In this document: in pieces, positions 32,512 to 41,227 of the stretch
Numbering within the stretch: position 1 is the first letter of the stretch
How the letters are laid out: every line of letters starts with the position of its first letter
Assembly: GCF_004379255.2 (NCBI RefSeq)
Contig: NC_056048.1
Span: 16,391,197-16,455,196 of the forward strand
From: Salvia splendens
Lineage: Eukaryota; Streptophyta; Magnoliopsida; Lamiales; Lamiaceae
Direction of reading: 5' to 3'
DNA length: 64,000 nt
Made by a program: the position numbers and the translations under genes
Notes under the pieces: generated by a model
The model's database searches: none
Told to the model about the DNA's origin: nothing
Seen by the model: only the letters and a program-made list of their open reading frames with translations

Positions 32512-33151
32512 TGATACGTTTATTATTCCACATATCTTGCATTATTATTTAATTGCATTATTTAGTTAGATATTTAGGGATTACATATCTTTTTCATATC
32601 TTTTGTCTTGCTCATTAAGTTAATATCCCTATTATAAATAGGGCTATTATTATTCTCATTAATCAATCAATGAAATAATCGTTTATCGCCTTTCTTCTTT
32701 TTTTATCGTTTTTCTGCCTTTCTTGTTTTCTTTATCGTTTTTGTGCCTTTCTTGTTTTCTTTATCATTTTTCTGCAAACCCTAGTTGTCGACGGGATTTC
32801 ACCTCCCGGGACTTCTAATCTATCTTCCGGCGTCGCGTTAAGGAGATTATATATCTATATGAAGATCCCCATATCTTTATTAATTAGTTAATTAGTGATT
32901 TGTCATATCTTTTTCATATATGTTTAGGATATTTTCTTGTTCCTTAAGTTAGGGTAATTACATTATAAATAGGTGTCATTGTTATTCCTTTCAATCATCG
33001 AATGAATGAATTTATGAATTTACGTTTCTTTCTGTTTTATTTTACGCACTTTGTTTAAGCTTGAGTTGTCGACGGGATTCCACCTCCCGGGACTTCACTT
33101 TTATCTTGTTTATCTCCTCCGGCATCGTGATAAGGGAAATACCCTTATCAA
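32512..33151 (+). repeat. compound left LTR
   Basis: Bases 32512-32850 match the right LTR up to GGAGATTAT. The sequence then continues into a second, related LTR (about 32851-33151). That second copy repeats the same landmarks in diverged form: CATATCTTTTTCATAT, ATTATAAATAGG, GTCGACGGGATTCCACCTCC, CCGGCATCGTGATAAGG, ending CCCTTATCA. The intact outer TSD shows it was inserted in this form. Confidence 0.65.
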
Positions 33152-33195
33152 ATTGGTGCTTTCATCGTGATCTCTTCCTCCGAATCGCTGTCAAC

Positions 33196-34000
33196 ATGTC
33201 GTACACCTACACCGAATATCAACTCCGGCAGGCGGATTACCACCCATGGCAGCCCGTATATCAACCCCCACACCATCGGATCAGAGCGTTAGATCAACAA
33301 CCACCACATCCACAGGATGGCCCAATCCACCAACAACACCATCCCTACCAAGCCCGTCAGCCCACTTCCTGGGACCCGCCATGGCTGCGCCAGGAAACTG
33401 CGTATCAGCAACCATCGTCCTACAAGCTAGATCTGTACTCGCCACCACCGCCCTCTTGTTGGGACCCGCCGTGGTTGTGCACGCAGCAGGGATACTCACC
33501 GTATGATCAGCCACTGCCCCTTGACCCTAATTCACGTTGGAATCGGCCCTGCATGACACGTGAAACAGCGGCGCAGCCGCACACCTTTGACAGTGGGTAT
33601 TCCACTACACAGCCCACCTCTTGGCAGCCTTGTCCAACCACCACCACGGCAAATCCGATTCTCACACAGCTTCAACAATTATTGGAAGCGTGCTACAGGA
33701 TGGAGTCTCGCCTTGATGCAGCCGACCGACGCATCGACAACATGCTTCCTCCCGAGCAGCCTGAACCTGCGCAGCCCAAAAGCTCCCAAACTTTCGGGTC
33801 TGGGGACCTTGTTCAATACCTTCCTCCATCAGGAAATAGCAAGTCTTCGCTGGGGCCGTCGGGTTTGGTCTCCTACGACTCATTGGCTCCGCTGCAGCAG
33901 TCGAGTACAACACCACTACCCTTTGCACTGCTTCCCGATACCGCCCTCGAGCCGCCGCCGTCGTACGCTGCATCGCAAATACGCGATCAAAACTTCTTCC
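33196..34000 (+). CDS. Pro/Gln/Trp-rich ORF of the non-autonomous element
   Basis: It starts at MSYTYTEYQLRQADYHPW, just downstream of the primer-like site. About the first 150 residues are rich in P, Q, Y, H and W, with three spaced copies of a WDPPWL-type motif (SWDPPWLRQETA, CWDPPWLCTQQG, RWNRPCMTRETA). Residues around 165-195 (ILTQLQQLLEACYRMESRLD) look like a short amphipathic or coiled-coil helix. A frameshift near 33980 separates it from the IWS1-like frame, which may once have been fused to it. It could be a degenerate gag, since proline-rich N-termini and coiled coils occur in gag, but no diagnostic motif is present. Confidence 0.5.
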
Positions 34001-34007
34001 TTGGCAA

Positions 34008-34691
34008 GTGGAATATCGCTCGTCGGCTTATGCTCTGTCCAAGACTTCAGATGGGGATGTTTTGGAGTGTAATAAGAAAGAGATTTTTATTCTTAACTGT
34101 GATCGAGTCGAGGAAGGATTTGATGATTCTTCGGAGAAGATTTTACATTCTTCTTCTCGCTTTTGTGGTGTTGAAAAGGTTGATATTGATGGGAATTTGG
34201 AAGCACATGAAGATGATGTTGCGAGAGAATTGAAATCTGTAGAGGAAAAGAAGTCAATTTTTATTATAAAAGATAAATTTGTGCATATGTGTGTTGAAGA
34301 AGAAGAAGCTACGCCTGATCATGGAGTTTTGACTCCCCTGAAGAATTGGCTCAAGCTACTATCTGATGGGAGTTTGCCAAGCATTAACGTCTGTGCTGCT
34401 ATTCTGAGGATTTTCTTTGATCTTCCAATTAGTTTGGATCAGTTTGGTCAAAGAGAACAATTGAAGAAAAATGACCATGGAAAGGACATCATGTTTTTGT
34501 CTAAGCCGGATGAGATGACCAGAAGCAACCAGAAAATTGCTCAAGATTTAGTTTTCAACAAGAGTCCTCCCTCGGTGTATTTTTATGGGAATAATGAAGG
34601 GAGACCTTCAACCATTCGGTATGCGTTTGATCCCGGAGGAGATAGCTCGCCAAAGTTTTGTTCGCAACTTGTGCCATGGTTCCCACCTTGA
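34008..34691 (+). CDS. captured IWS1 (TFIIS N-terminal domain) fragment within LTR element
   Basis: 227 codons. Residues 105-187 read DHGVLTPLKNWLKLLSDGSL, then PSINVCAAILRIFFDLPISL, and end ALKK-type REQLKKNDHGKDIMFLSKPD followed by NQKIAQDLVFNKS. This closely follows the conserved core of plant IWS1, the SPT6-interacting elongation factor with a TFIIS-N-like (LW) domain, as recalled: DHGVLTLLKNWLEPLPDGSL, REQLKKSGLGKVIMFLSKSD. Substitutions at conserved positions (G to D, V to D) and the missing WSRPI part before FNKS suggest decay. Before residue 105 the sequence is acidic and not recognised. After about 190 it is element 3' end. No introns are visible inside the segment, as expected for capture through RNA. 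Confidence 0.7.
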   Translation: MEYRSSAYALSKTSDGDVLECNKKEIFILNCDRVEEGFDDSSEKILHSSSRFCGVEKVDIDGNLEAHEDDVARELKSVEEKKSIFIIKDKFVHMCVEEEEATPDHGVLTPLKNWLKLLSDGSLPSINVCAAILRIFFDLPISLDQFGQREQLKKNDHGKDIMFLSKPDEMTRSNQKIAQDLVFNKSPPSVYFYGNNEGRPSTIRYAFDPGGDSSPKFCSQLVPWFPP

Positions 34692-34721
34692 GGGCAAGGT
34701 GGATTTTAACCGCGGGGGAGT

Positions 34722-35040
34722 TGATACGTTTATTATTCCACATATCTTGCATTATTATTTAATTGCATTATTTAGTTAGATATTTAGGGATTGCATATCT
34801 TTTTCATATCTTTTGTTTTGCTCATTAAGTTAATATCCCTATTATAAATAGAGCTATTATTATTCTCATTAATCAATCAATGAAATAATCGTTTATCGCA
34901 TTTCTGGTTTTCTTTATCGTTTTTCTGCCTTTCTTGTTTTCTTTATCGTTTTTCTGCAAACCCTAGTTGTCGACGGGATTTCACCTCCCGGGACTTCTAA
35001 TCTATCTTCCGGCATCGCGTTAAGGAGATTATCCTTAACA
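34722..35040 (+). repeat. right LTR of the IWS1-bearing element
   Basis: 319 bp, TGATACGTTTATTATTCC to CTTAACA. It contains a TATA-like CTATTATAAATAG near 34838, as does the first part of the left LTR. Confidence 0.85.
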
Positions 35041-38000
35041 GGGCCCTACTTAGTGTTTATTGTAATGATATAGCAAACTATAATTATTATCAGCCTTTGT
35101 AGGTAACTCGAGCATATTATTTGTGCTCTGAAACTCCATCTTTTCTTATTTAGAAAAGATCAGTTAGGTAGGTCTAGGCATACTTATGAGTTATAGATGT
35201 GTAATTCTACTGAGTGCCAATGCTTCGTGAATATAGCTCCTTGTGCCCAATGATGACTGCTTGAAGTTGGGGAATGATTTCTGCTAGTATTTTACATCTT
35301 GCCGACTGTGTGATTTTTTTTCATCATGCTGTGCATTATTATGAAAAGGGTAAAATTGTAAGAGTGGTTCTGCTTTACAACATTATGTTTTAGTTTGTAA
35401 TATCTTTACTTTGTTTTTTATCACTACAATTGCAGCATGCCATACTTTTTGCTGAGTCTGGGAAACTTGTAGAGGCTAAAATAGTTTTTGATGAAATGAG
35501 GAGAAAGGAAGTGAAAAATGTTAAGTGCATGGAAACGGTGGAAACTTTGTGTCTAATAATAGGAAACAAATTATTTTTGTAACACCCACTAACCTCACAG
35601 CCTGAAACCAAATGAAATAAGTTTGGAAAATTTCGTTGAGTGATTTAATCTTTCATCTTTACTAGATCTTCAGCAAGGTTGTTTCTTGAACTTTGTTTGG
35701 AACAGATATAAGAACCAGAAATTTAAAATCTTTTCGATCACAATTCACAAGATTTAACGCACATATTAGAATAGCTAGCCGTCAGTAGCAAATTCTCTAG
35801 TAATGGTCTGAAGGAGCGGAGACAATTTTAAAATGTTGCAAATTCTCTATTTGTTTCTATGTAGTTTGAAATGCAGAATAATATCACGATGTGGACATGT
35901 ATTTTAGTTTAGTTTTTTATGTTACATTTCTGAATCTCCTTTTGGAGTTACCTACCTTACCATAGTAATTACAATCTTGGCTCAAAACACATGTAGATGG
36001 TTACTACTCCTACAGCATTATGATTTCAGCCCTCTGCCGTGGCAAACTTATTGATGAAGCAAAACAGCTGGGTAGTGAATTTGAGATGAAGTATGACAAA
36101 TACGATGTGTTTATTTTTGAATTCAATGCTATGTGCCTATTGTAGATCAACGAAGATGATGAAGAAAATGGATGAGTCAGCAATTAGTCCTGATTGGAAA
36201 ATTTTAATAAAATATTTCTATATTTAACTTGCCTATCGTACAATGGTGGATATGCACAGCAAAGGGTCACCAGGTAATAGTTTGTATGCAGTTTTCTGAG
36301 CCCCAAATGATTTTATTTGTTCTTATAGCTTTTACCTGAGGCATAATCAATATGCTCACATGTTCTTCTCATTTAGGAACCACGCTAAGAGGCAGTTTTC
36401 TTTTGTCCTCAACATTCTGTAAAATTATAAATAACAGTTGAGGACTTATATTTGCAACACCAAATTCAATGAACTTGTTTGCAATGAGTTTTATAAATAT
36501 TTTTTAAATTATTTTTTACTGATTCTGGATTTTGTTAAGAGTCCTCTAAATCATCCCACCAAGTCCGTTTTCTGGAGACTATTAGTTGAGTTATGCAATT
36601 ATTTGAACTATTATATTTGGTTGATTTTGTAATCGTTTTATTACTTTAAGTATTCAAACTTTACTTTAGCCTTTCCTCACCCTTTTACCTCACTGATAAT
36701 TGTCATCTCATGATTTAATGAATATAATAATCCTACATGTGGTGAAGCAGTAACTGCTAAAAGATCAAACAATGTAAAGATGATGGAAATGACTCCAGTT
36801 ACTATGATAGGACATGCTAAGAATAGTAAAACTCATTGAATTAGCTCTACATTTATTTAAAGTTTTTTATCTTTGCAGGATCTGTGTGTCTCTTTGATGA
36901 AATCTCTCGGTTCAATGGGTGCATATTCAGAAGCATTTTCAGTATATAGTATGCTGAAATATAGCAGGCCCTTGATGGAAAATTTTTATACATTTTACTT
37001 TCAGGTGGACTTCTTAAAGATGCATATCTAGTTGTCAAGGTACGAGTTCTGTTTTGAGTATCAAAATAGATTATCGTTCTCTGTGCCCTATCTATTTATT
37101 GCTCTTCCACTTCATCAGGATAATGTAGAGTTAATCCCTAAGCCAGCCATTAAGAAGTTTGCTATCTCCTTTATGAGGAACGGCAACATAAACTTAGTGA
37201 ATGATGTGATCAAGTCTATTCACAACTCAAACTACAAGATTGATCAGGTAGTCATATATCACCATGGCCTTTACCTGTTCTTGCTTCATGTACAAATATC
37301 CCATTGTACTCAAGTGTAGTACAGGGCTTAATTCTAAGCTACATAAAGTTTTGTAGTTAACCTTGACATCTATCTTGCTTTAAACCTCATTGAATTTTTG
37401 TACAGGATATATTTCACTTGGCCATTTCCCGTTACATTGAGCAACCCGAAAAGAAAGACCTGCTTCTTCATTTGCTACAGTGGATGCCTGCCTGGCCTAG
37501 GTTATGCTGTTGATTCAACTACAAGTGATATGATACTCAAGAATTCACACTTCTTTGGGCACCGGATAATGTATAAGCATCATACCGTGTTGAAGACAAA
37601 TAAATTACGTGGAGAGGAGCAACGGATAAACACGAGTTCTTAGCTTTTTAAGGTGTGCTTTTGATACAGATTGAGAATAAAGTTATGCATGATATTTAGG
37701 CTTACCTTTATCCTACGAGTTTGTTATTTTTCCATGTTTATCTTTAGTAGATTTGATTTAGATTTCATTTCAATTCTTCTCAAACAATTGAAGAGAGAGG
37801 TATCCAAGGGATCAAACAAGTGCCGTGGGGGTTAGGATTTTGTTCCTTTCTTGGTTAGGGTTCGTCCCAATCTTTTCTTTATCAATTTCAGTTTTCTATA
37901 TTATATTCCAGATTTCTTTATCTATGGTTCAGTATGTTTCATATGCATCTATATTTTCGAATGCATTCAGTGAGTCCGCCTGTCACTCCGTATCAGCATA

Positions 38001-38078
38001 AATTTAATATGCCCTTGTTAGATGAATGCAAAGGTTGACTTAATGAAGAGGTACTTAAAACTGGTTCCCAGGCAAAAC

Positions 38079-38612
38079 TAGGGTTGGGGAATAATACCGA
38101 AAAAATGATATATCGCTCGTATCGTATTGAAAAATATCGAAAAATTATCAAATTTGGTATATCGTAATTTTCGATACGATACAATACCGTATCGTAAGTT
38201 TTCGATACGATAACGATATGAATTTCCTTATACCGCGATATATCGTTTTATATCGAATATACGATATATATCGATATTTTAGGTATATCGAATTATATTG
38301 AAAATCAATACATATTGAATTATCGATATATACCGTATATGTCGAAATATATTGAAATTTCGATACGATATTGAAGTATCGATCTTTGATATATCGTTCT
38401 GAACGGCATACCATATCGAAAGTTCGAAATATCGATACGGTAATGATATTGATATTATCCATATCGAAAGTTCGATATATCGAAACTTTCGATACGATAA
38501 CGATATGAAATTCTTTCATACCGATATTTTCGATACGATACACGATACAACGTTTCGATACGATACACGATACAAAGTTTTCGATACGATATATCGCATC
38601 AACCCACCCCTA
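38079..38612. mobile_element. hAT-type MITE with 8-bp TSD
   Basis: 534 bp beginning TAGGGTTGGG and ending CCCACCCCTA (imperfect terminal inverted repeats), flanked by GGCAAAAC at 38071-38078 and 38613-38620. The inside is almost wholly built of CGATACGATA/TATCGTATCG-type subterminal motifs in both orientations and has no transposase. An 8-bp duplication and clustered subterminal motifs point to the hAT superfamily. It lies about 440 bp downstream of the last PPR exon-like block. Confidence 0.88.
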
Positions 38613-38620
38613 GGCAAAAC

Positions 38621-38971
38621 CTTGGAACTTAGCTTTGTAACCTTTTGCATTCTGATGACTATATATCTTGTACTTGCAGCTGCATATCTTCAGCTGTCAC
38701 AATTTACTCATAATTCCTTACTGGAAATTGTGCAAAGTTTTCTCCCAGTGGATTCGGTGGATGGATCAATAATGGTATGAAAAGTAGTAGGCCCAACCTC
38801 AGTGAATTTTCCTGCAGTTGGAAAATGGAAATCTGCCCTTTTCTGGATTTTTTGTCATGCGAAAAGTGGCCTTGGTCTCTGATGTAACTCGTTTTCTTGC
38901 TGAATCTGCACAAGGTACAATCTTCTTGTTCCAGAAGTTTAAAGAATGCTACTAGAAAAGTTACTGTATGG
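38621..38971. other. host sequence between MITE and copia tandem
   Basis: About 350 bp with no supported gene. A CAG splice-acceptor-like site near 38680, followed by CTGCATATCTTCAGC, could belong to the PPR 3' region, but the frame is not convincing. It joins 51940 if the copia insertion is removed. Confidence 0.4.
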
Positions 38972-38976
38972 CATGA

Positions 38977-39092
38977 TAACAAACTCATGGAGATTAGCTT
39001 CATGAATGCAGATGAATGAAAGAGGGAGAGAAAAAGATATTTTGAGATAATGGTGAAATCTTATTCAATGAATTCAGAGAAGTACATACACC
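38977..39092 (-). repeat. partial copia LTR (outer left)
   Basis: It matches the first 116 bases of 39855-40161 and 51630-51934, then passes directly into gag sequence at about 39092 (CATACACCT joined to CTCTGCC). It marks an internal deletion and keeps the genuine outer boundary next to CATGA. Confidence 0.85.
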
Positions 39093-39776
39093 TCTCTGCC
39101 TCTCTTCCTGAATCACCAGTGAGGAAACCTTAGATAGAGAAGGTAGAGGAATCATTGATAAAATGTGAGATCTGAGTTGAGAAAAAGATGCATTCAAGCC
39201 AATGAGGAATTGCATGGTGCAATCATTCTTTTGATGTTGATTCCACTTCAAAGCACTATCACAAGTACATCTAGTACAAGTACACCAGGAGATCGCTTGA
39301 GAGTTTTTGTATTCATCCCAAACAATGCGTAGATTGGTGAAATATGTGTTGACATCAGAGGATCCTTGAGAGAGAGACATGAGCTGTTGTCGAAGTTGAT
39401 AGATCCTAGCCGAATCACCTGTGGAGAATCGCTCCTTTAGATCGAACCAGATTGCACAAGCATCATCAATGTACATGATGCTCGAGCATATTTGTTGAGA
39501 TATAGAGTTGCGTAGCCATGAAGTGACCATGCTATTGCAACGAATCCATGGTTGATAGAGTAGATCATCACGAGCTGGACGAAGAATAGATCCATCAACA
39601 AAAACAAGTTTGTTTTTGGCGAGTAGAGCGGTGCTGAATGATCTGCTCCAAGCGGTGTAATTGGATCCAGTGAGTTGTTGTTGAATAAGGATGATCCCCA
39701 GATTATCACTTGGCTGAAGGAAGTAAGGACTAGAAGTGTCCTCTGCAGGTAACAGAACACGATTTCGATTGGCCAT
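39093..39776 (-). pseudogene. copia gag fragment (left unit)
   Basis: It starts MANRNRVLLPAEDTSSPYFL and is closely similar to the N-terminal 230 or so residues of the gag at 49914-51551, including NYTAWSRSFSTALLAKNKL and CTMQFLIGLNASFSQLRSHI. Gag then ends at the deletion junction, and the last 20-odd residues of the open frame are LTR sequence. This copy keeps the tryptophan in IWFDLKERFS that the right copy has lost. The primer site lies just upstream, at about 39843-39854. Confidence 0.85.
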
Positions 39777-39854
39777 CGCGAGAGAGAAGAGGAAGGCAAT
39801 AGAGATTTGAAGCAGATTAGAGAGAGAATGCGGAAGCTTTTGTCACTAATACCA

Positions 39855-40161
39855 TAACAAACTCATGGAGATTAGCTTCATGAATGCAAATGAATGAAAC
39901 AGGGAGAGAAAAAGATATTTTGAGGTAATGGTGAAATCTTATTCAATGAATTCAGAGAAGTACATACACCTTATATATTCGGTGCAAAGGTGTAAAGCTA
40001 ACTAACACACTTAATTAACTAACTACCATCCAGTTGTTACTAACTAACTAACTAATTATTAACTGCTCGTTTCATTCCATAGTCGAGCTCAAGTGTAGGT
40101 GAGGTGCATGGACGTAGCTGCAACAGCTGCATGATGTAGATGATGAGATAGCATCATTAAT
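39855..40161 (-). repeat. shared central copia LTR
   Basis: 307 bp. It acts as the 3' LTR of the right unit (polypurine GAGGGGGCC at 40162-40172 on the - strand) and as the 5' LTR of the left unit (primer-site CTGATACCA-like at its left). It contains TAACTAACTA microrepeats. Confidence 0.88.
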
Positions 40162-40441
40162 AGGCCCCCTCAAGATGGACTATATAGTCTCTTGAAGTCC
40201 ATCTTGAATAACAGATTGTTGAAAGGAGTAGTGACTAGAGGTTTTGTGAAAATATCAACAAGTTGTAGATTGTTGTGAACATGAACTGTCTTGATTACTC
40301 CTTCAAGGATCTTGTCTCGAAGGCAATCAATTTTTATGTGTTTAGTGCGTTCATGAAACACAGGATTACTGCAGATATGAACAGCAGCCTGACTATCACA
40401 ATATAATGGAACCGGTTTCTACACTTCCAAGGCAAAGTCTT
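40162..40441 (-). pseudogene. copia RNase H C-terminus (after the LINE insertion)
   Basis: On the - strand it reads [20 protein letters not shown] and RTKHIKID, then LVDIFTKPL, the standard end of copia pol. An in-frame stop follows EDFALEV. The upstream part lies at 47533-47999, so the domain is cut by the LINE. The stop is followed directly by the polypurine tract and the LTR. Confidence 0.85.
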
Positions 40442-40504
40442 TTTTTTTTAACAAACACCTTCGCGGCGGAGGGTTCGTGAGTCCCTCATCCCTTTATATC
40501 ATCA

Positions 40505-41227
40505 TCAGAAACCGTTACAACCTTGTACAATCCCAATCGAACTTACGGACTCAAAACCAAAGACAGAGTGCCAAGGTATCCTACCCTCTAGGGCGGATAC
40601 CTCTCTACTCTTATCTATCATACTGTACACTACAATACAAGGACAAAATAAACAATTGATCAAACAATCAATTACGAGGTCTTTACTATCTGCTGAACCT
40701 AAAGTTCGGGAGAGCCCCAGTTGCTCCAACCTAACCATGGTCGTGATCAAATTTGATGCCGAATGACCCTCAACCAATTCAAAAATTGCTGTGTTGCACC
40801 CCTGCTGTGCCAGGTGATGGGCCACTTTATTACCTTCTCTTGGGATGTGGGAGCAGTTTACCTCCAGCGATTTCATTTTGTATATTGCCTCCGTAAATCT
40901 GTGTCGTATATCGGCTGATCCATGTTGCCTTTTGGCCAACATTGTAACCTATCCTTGATCTCCCATTTCAATCCAAATTCTTCGACCTCTTCCCATCGCC
41001 AAGTTAATACCGAGGCACACGACTTGTAGAATTGCATCCCTCCGGGAGCTTGCGATGATCTTTCCTCTAAAACCGCAGATGAGGCTTCCGGTGTCGTCTC
41101 GAAGTATACCTCCTGCTCCTGCTCCCGCACTGCTCCATGCTCCGTCAATGTTAAGTTTGTTCCTGCCCGTGTCAGGTGGGATCCACCTGATCATCCTTAC
41201 TTGTTTTCGTGGCATCTCTTTCCACAC
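40505..41227 (-). pseudogene. LINE RNase H domain
   Basis: It reads KLNIDGAWSSAGAGAGGILR (first catalytic Asp in NIDGAW) from about 41170. It continues in a shifted frame to INLAMGRGRRIWIEMGDQG and then SHIPREGNKVAHHLAQQG, the typical C-terminal motif of plant L1 RNase H (SH..RE.N..AH.LA). At least two frameshifts occur. The domain removes RNA from the RNA-DNA hybrid during integration. Confidence 0.8.

Larger units (their letters stand above)
32512..35040 (+). mobile_element. non-autonomous LTR retrotransposon with captured host sequence
   Basis: TGATACG at 32512 to CTTAACA at 35040, flanked by GGGCC at 32507-32511 and 35041-35045. The right LTR is 319 bp (34722-35040), preceded by the polypurine-like GCGGGGGAGT. 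The left LTR is compound (see its entry), followed by ATTGGTGCTTTCATCG, a primer-site-like sequence seen after LTRs of many plant elements. Inside there are no gag, protease, RT or integrase motifs. Instead there is a Pro/Gln/Trp-rich ORF and a segment similar to transcription factor IWS1. It must have used enzymes of another element to move. Confidence 0.85.
31196..37641 (+). pseudogene. decayed intron-containing PPR gene
   Basis: Pentatricopeptide-repeat proteins bind organelle RNA. Exon-like blocks between splice-like AG and GT sites are at about 31196-31432, 31948-32252, 35434-35523, 35996-36272, 36880-37040, 37117-37247 and 37405-37641. They read, for example, KQAGLIPDIITYST, CDEAEKYFDEMKSEGNLPNV, KADKVIQDMRSAGLTLNQ, DGYYSYSIMISALCRGKLID, EAFSVYSMLKYSRPLMEN, and RYIEQPEKKDLLLHLLQWMP near the end. 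Several blocks contain stops or frameshifts, and the N-terminal half is missing. The order and C-terminal wording recall the Arabidopsis At1g10910-type plastid PPR protein, from memory. Introns are unusual in PPR genes. A MITE, an LTR element and a hAT MITE lie in or just after it. Confidence 0.75.

Noticed and set aside
33662..33973. - strand frame within the Pro-rich ORF region
   Set aside because: Shadow of the P/Q-rich coding strand.
36438..36632. Small ORF in a PPR intron
   Set aside because: Falls between splice-like sites of the PPR relic and has no family features.
38148..38780. Tyr/Ile-rich frames in the MITE
   Set aside because: Low-complexity translation of CGATACGATA repeats.
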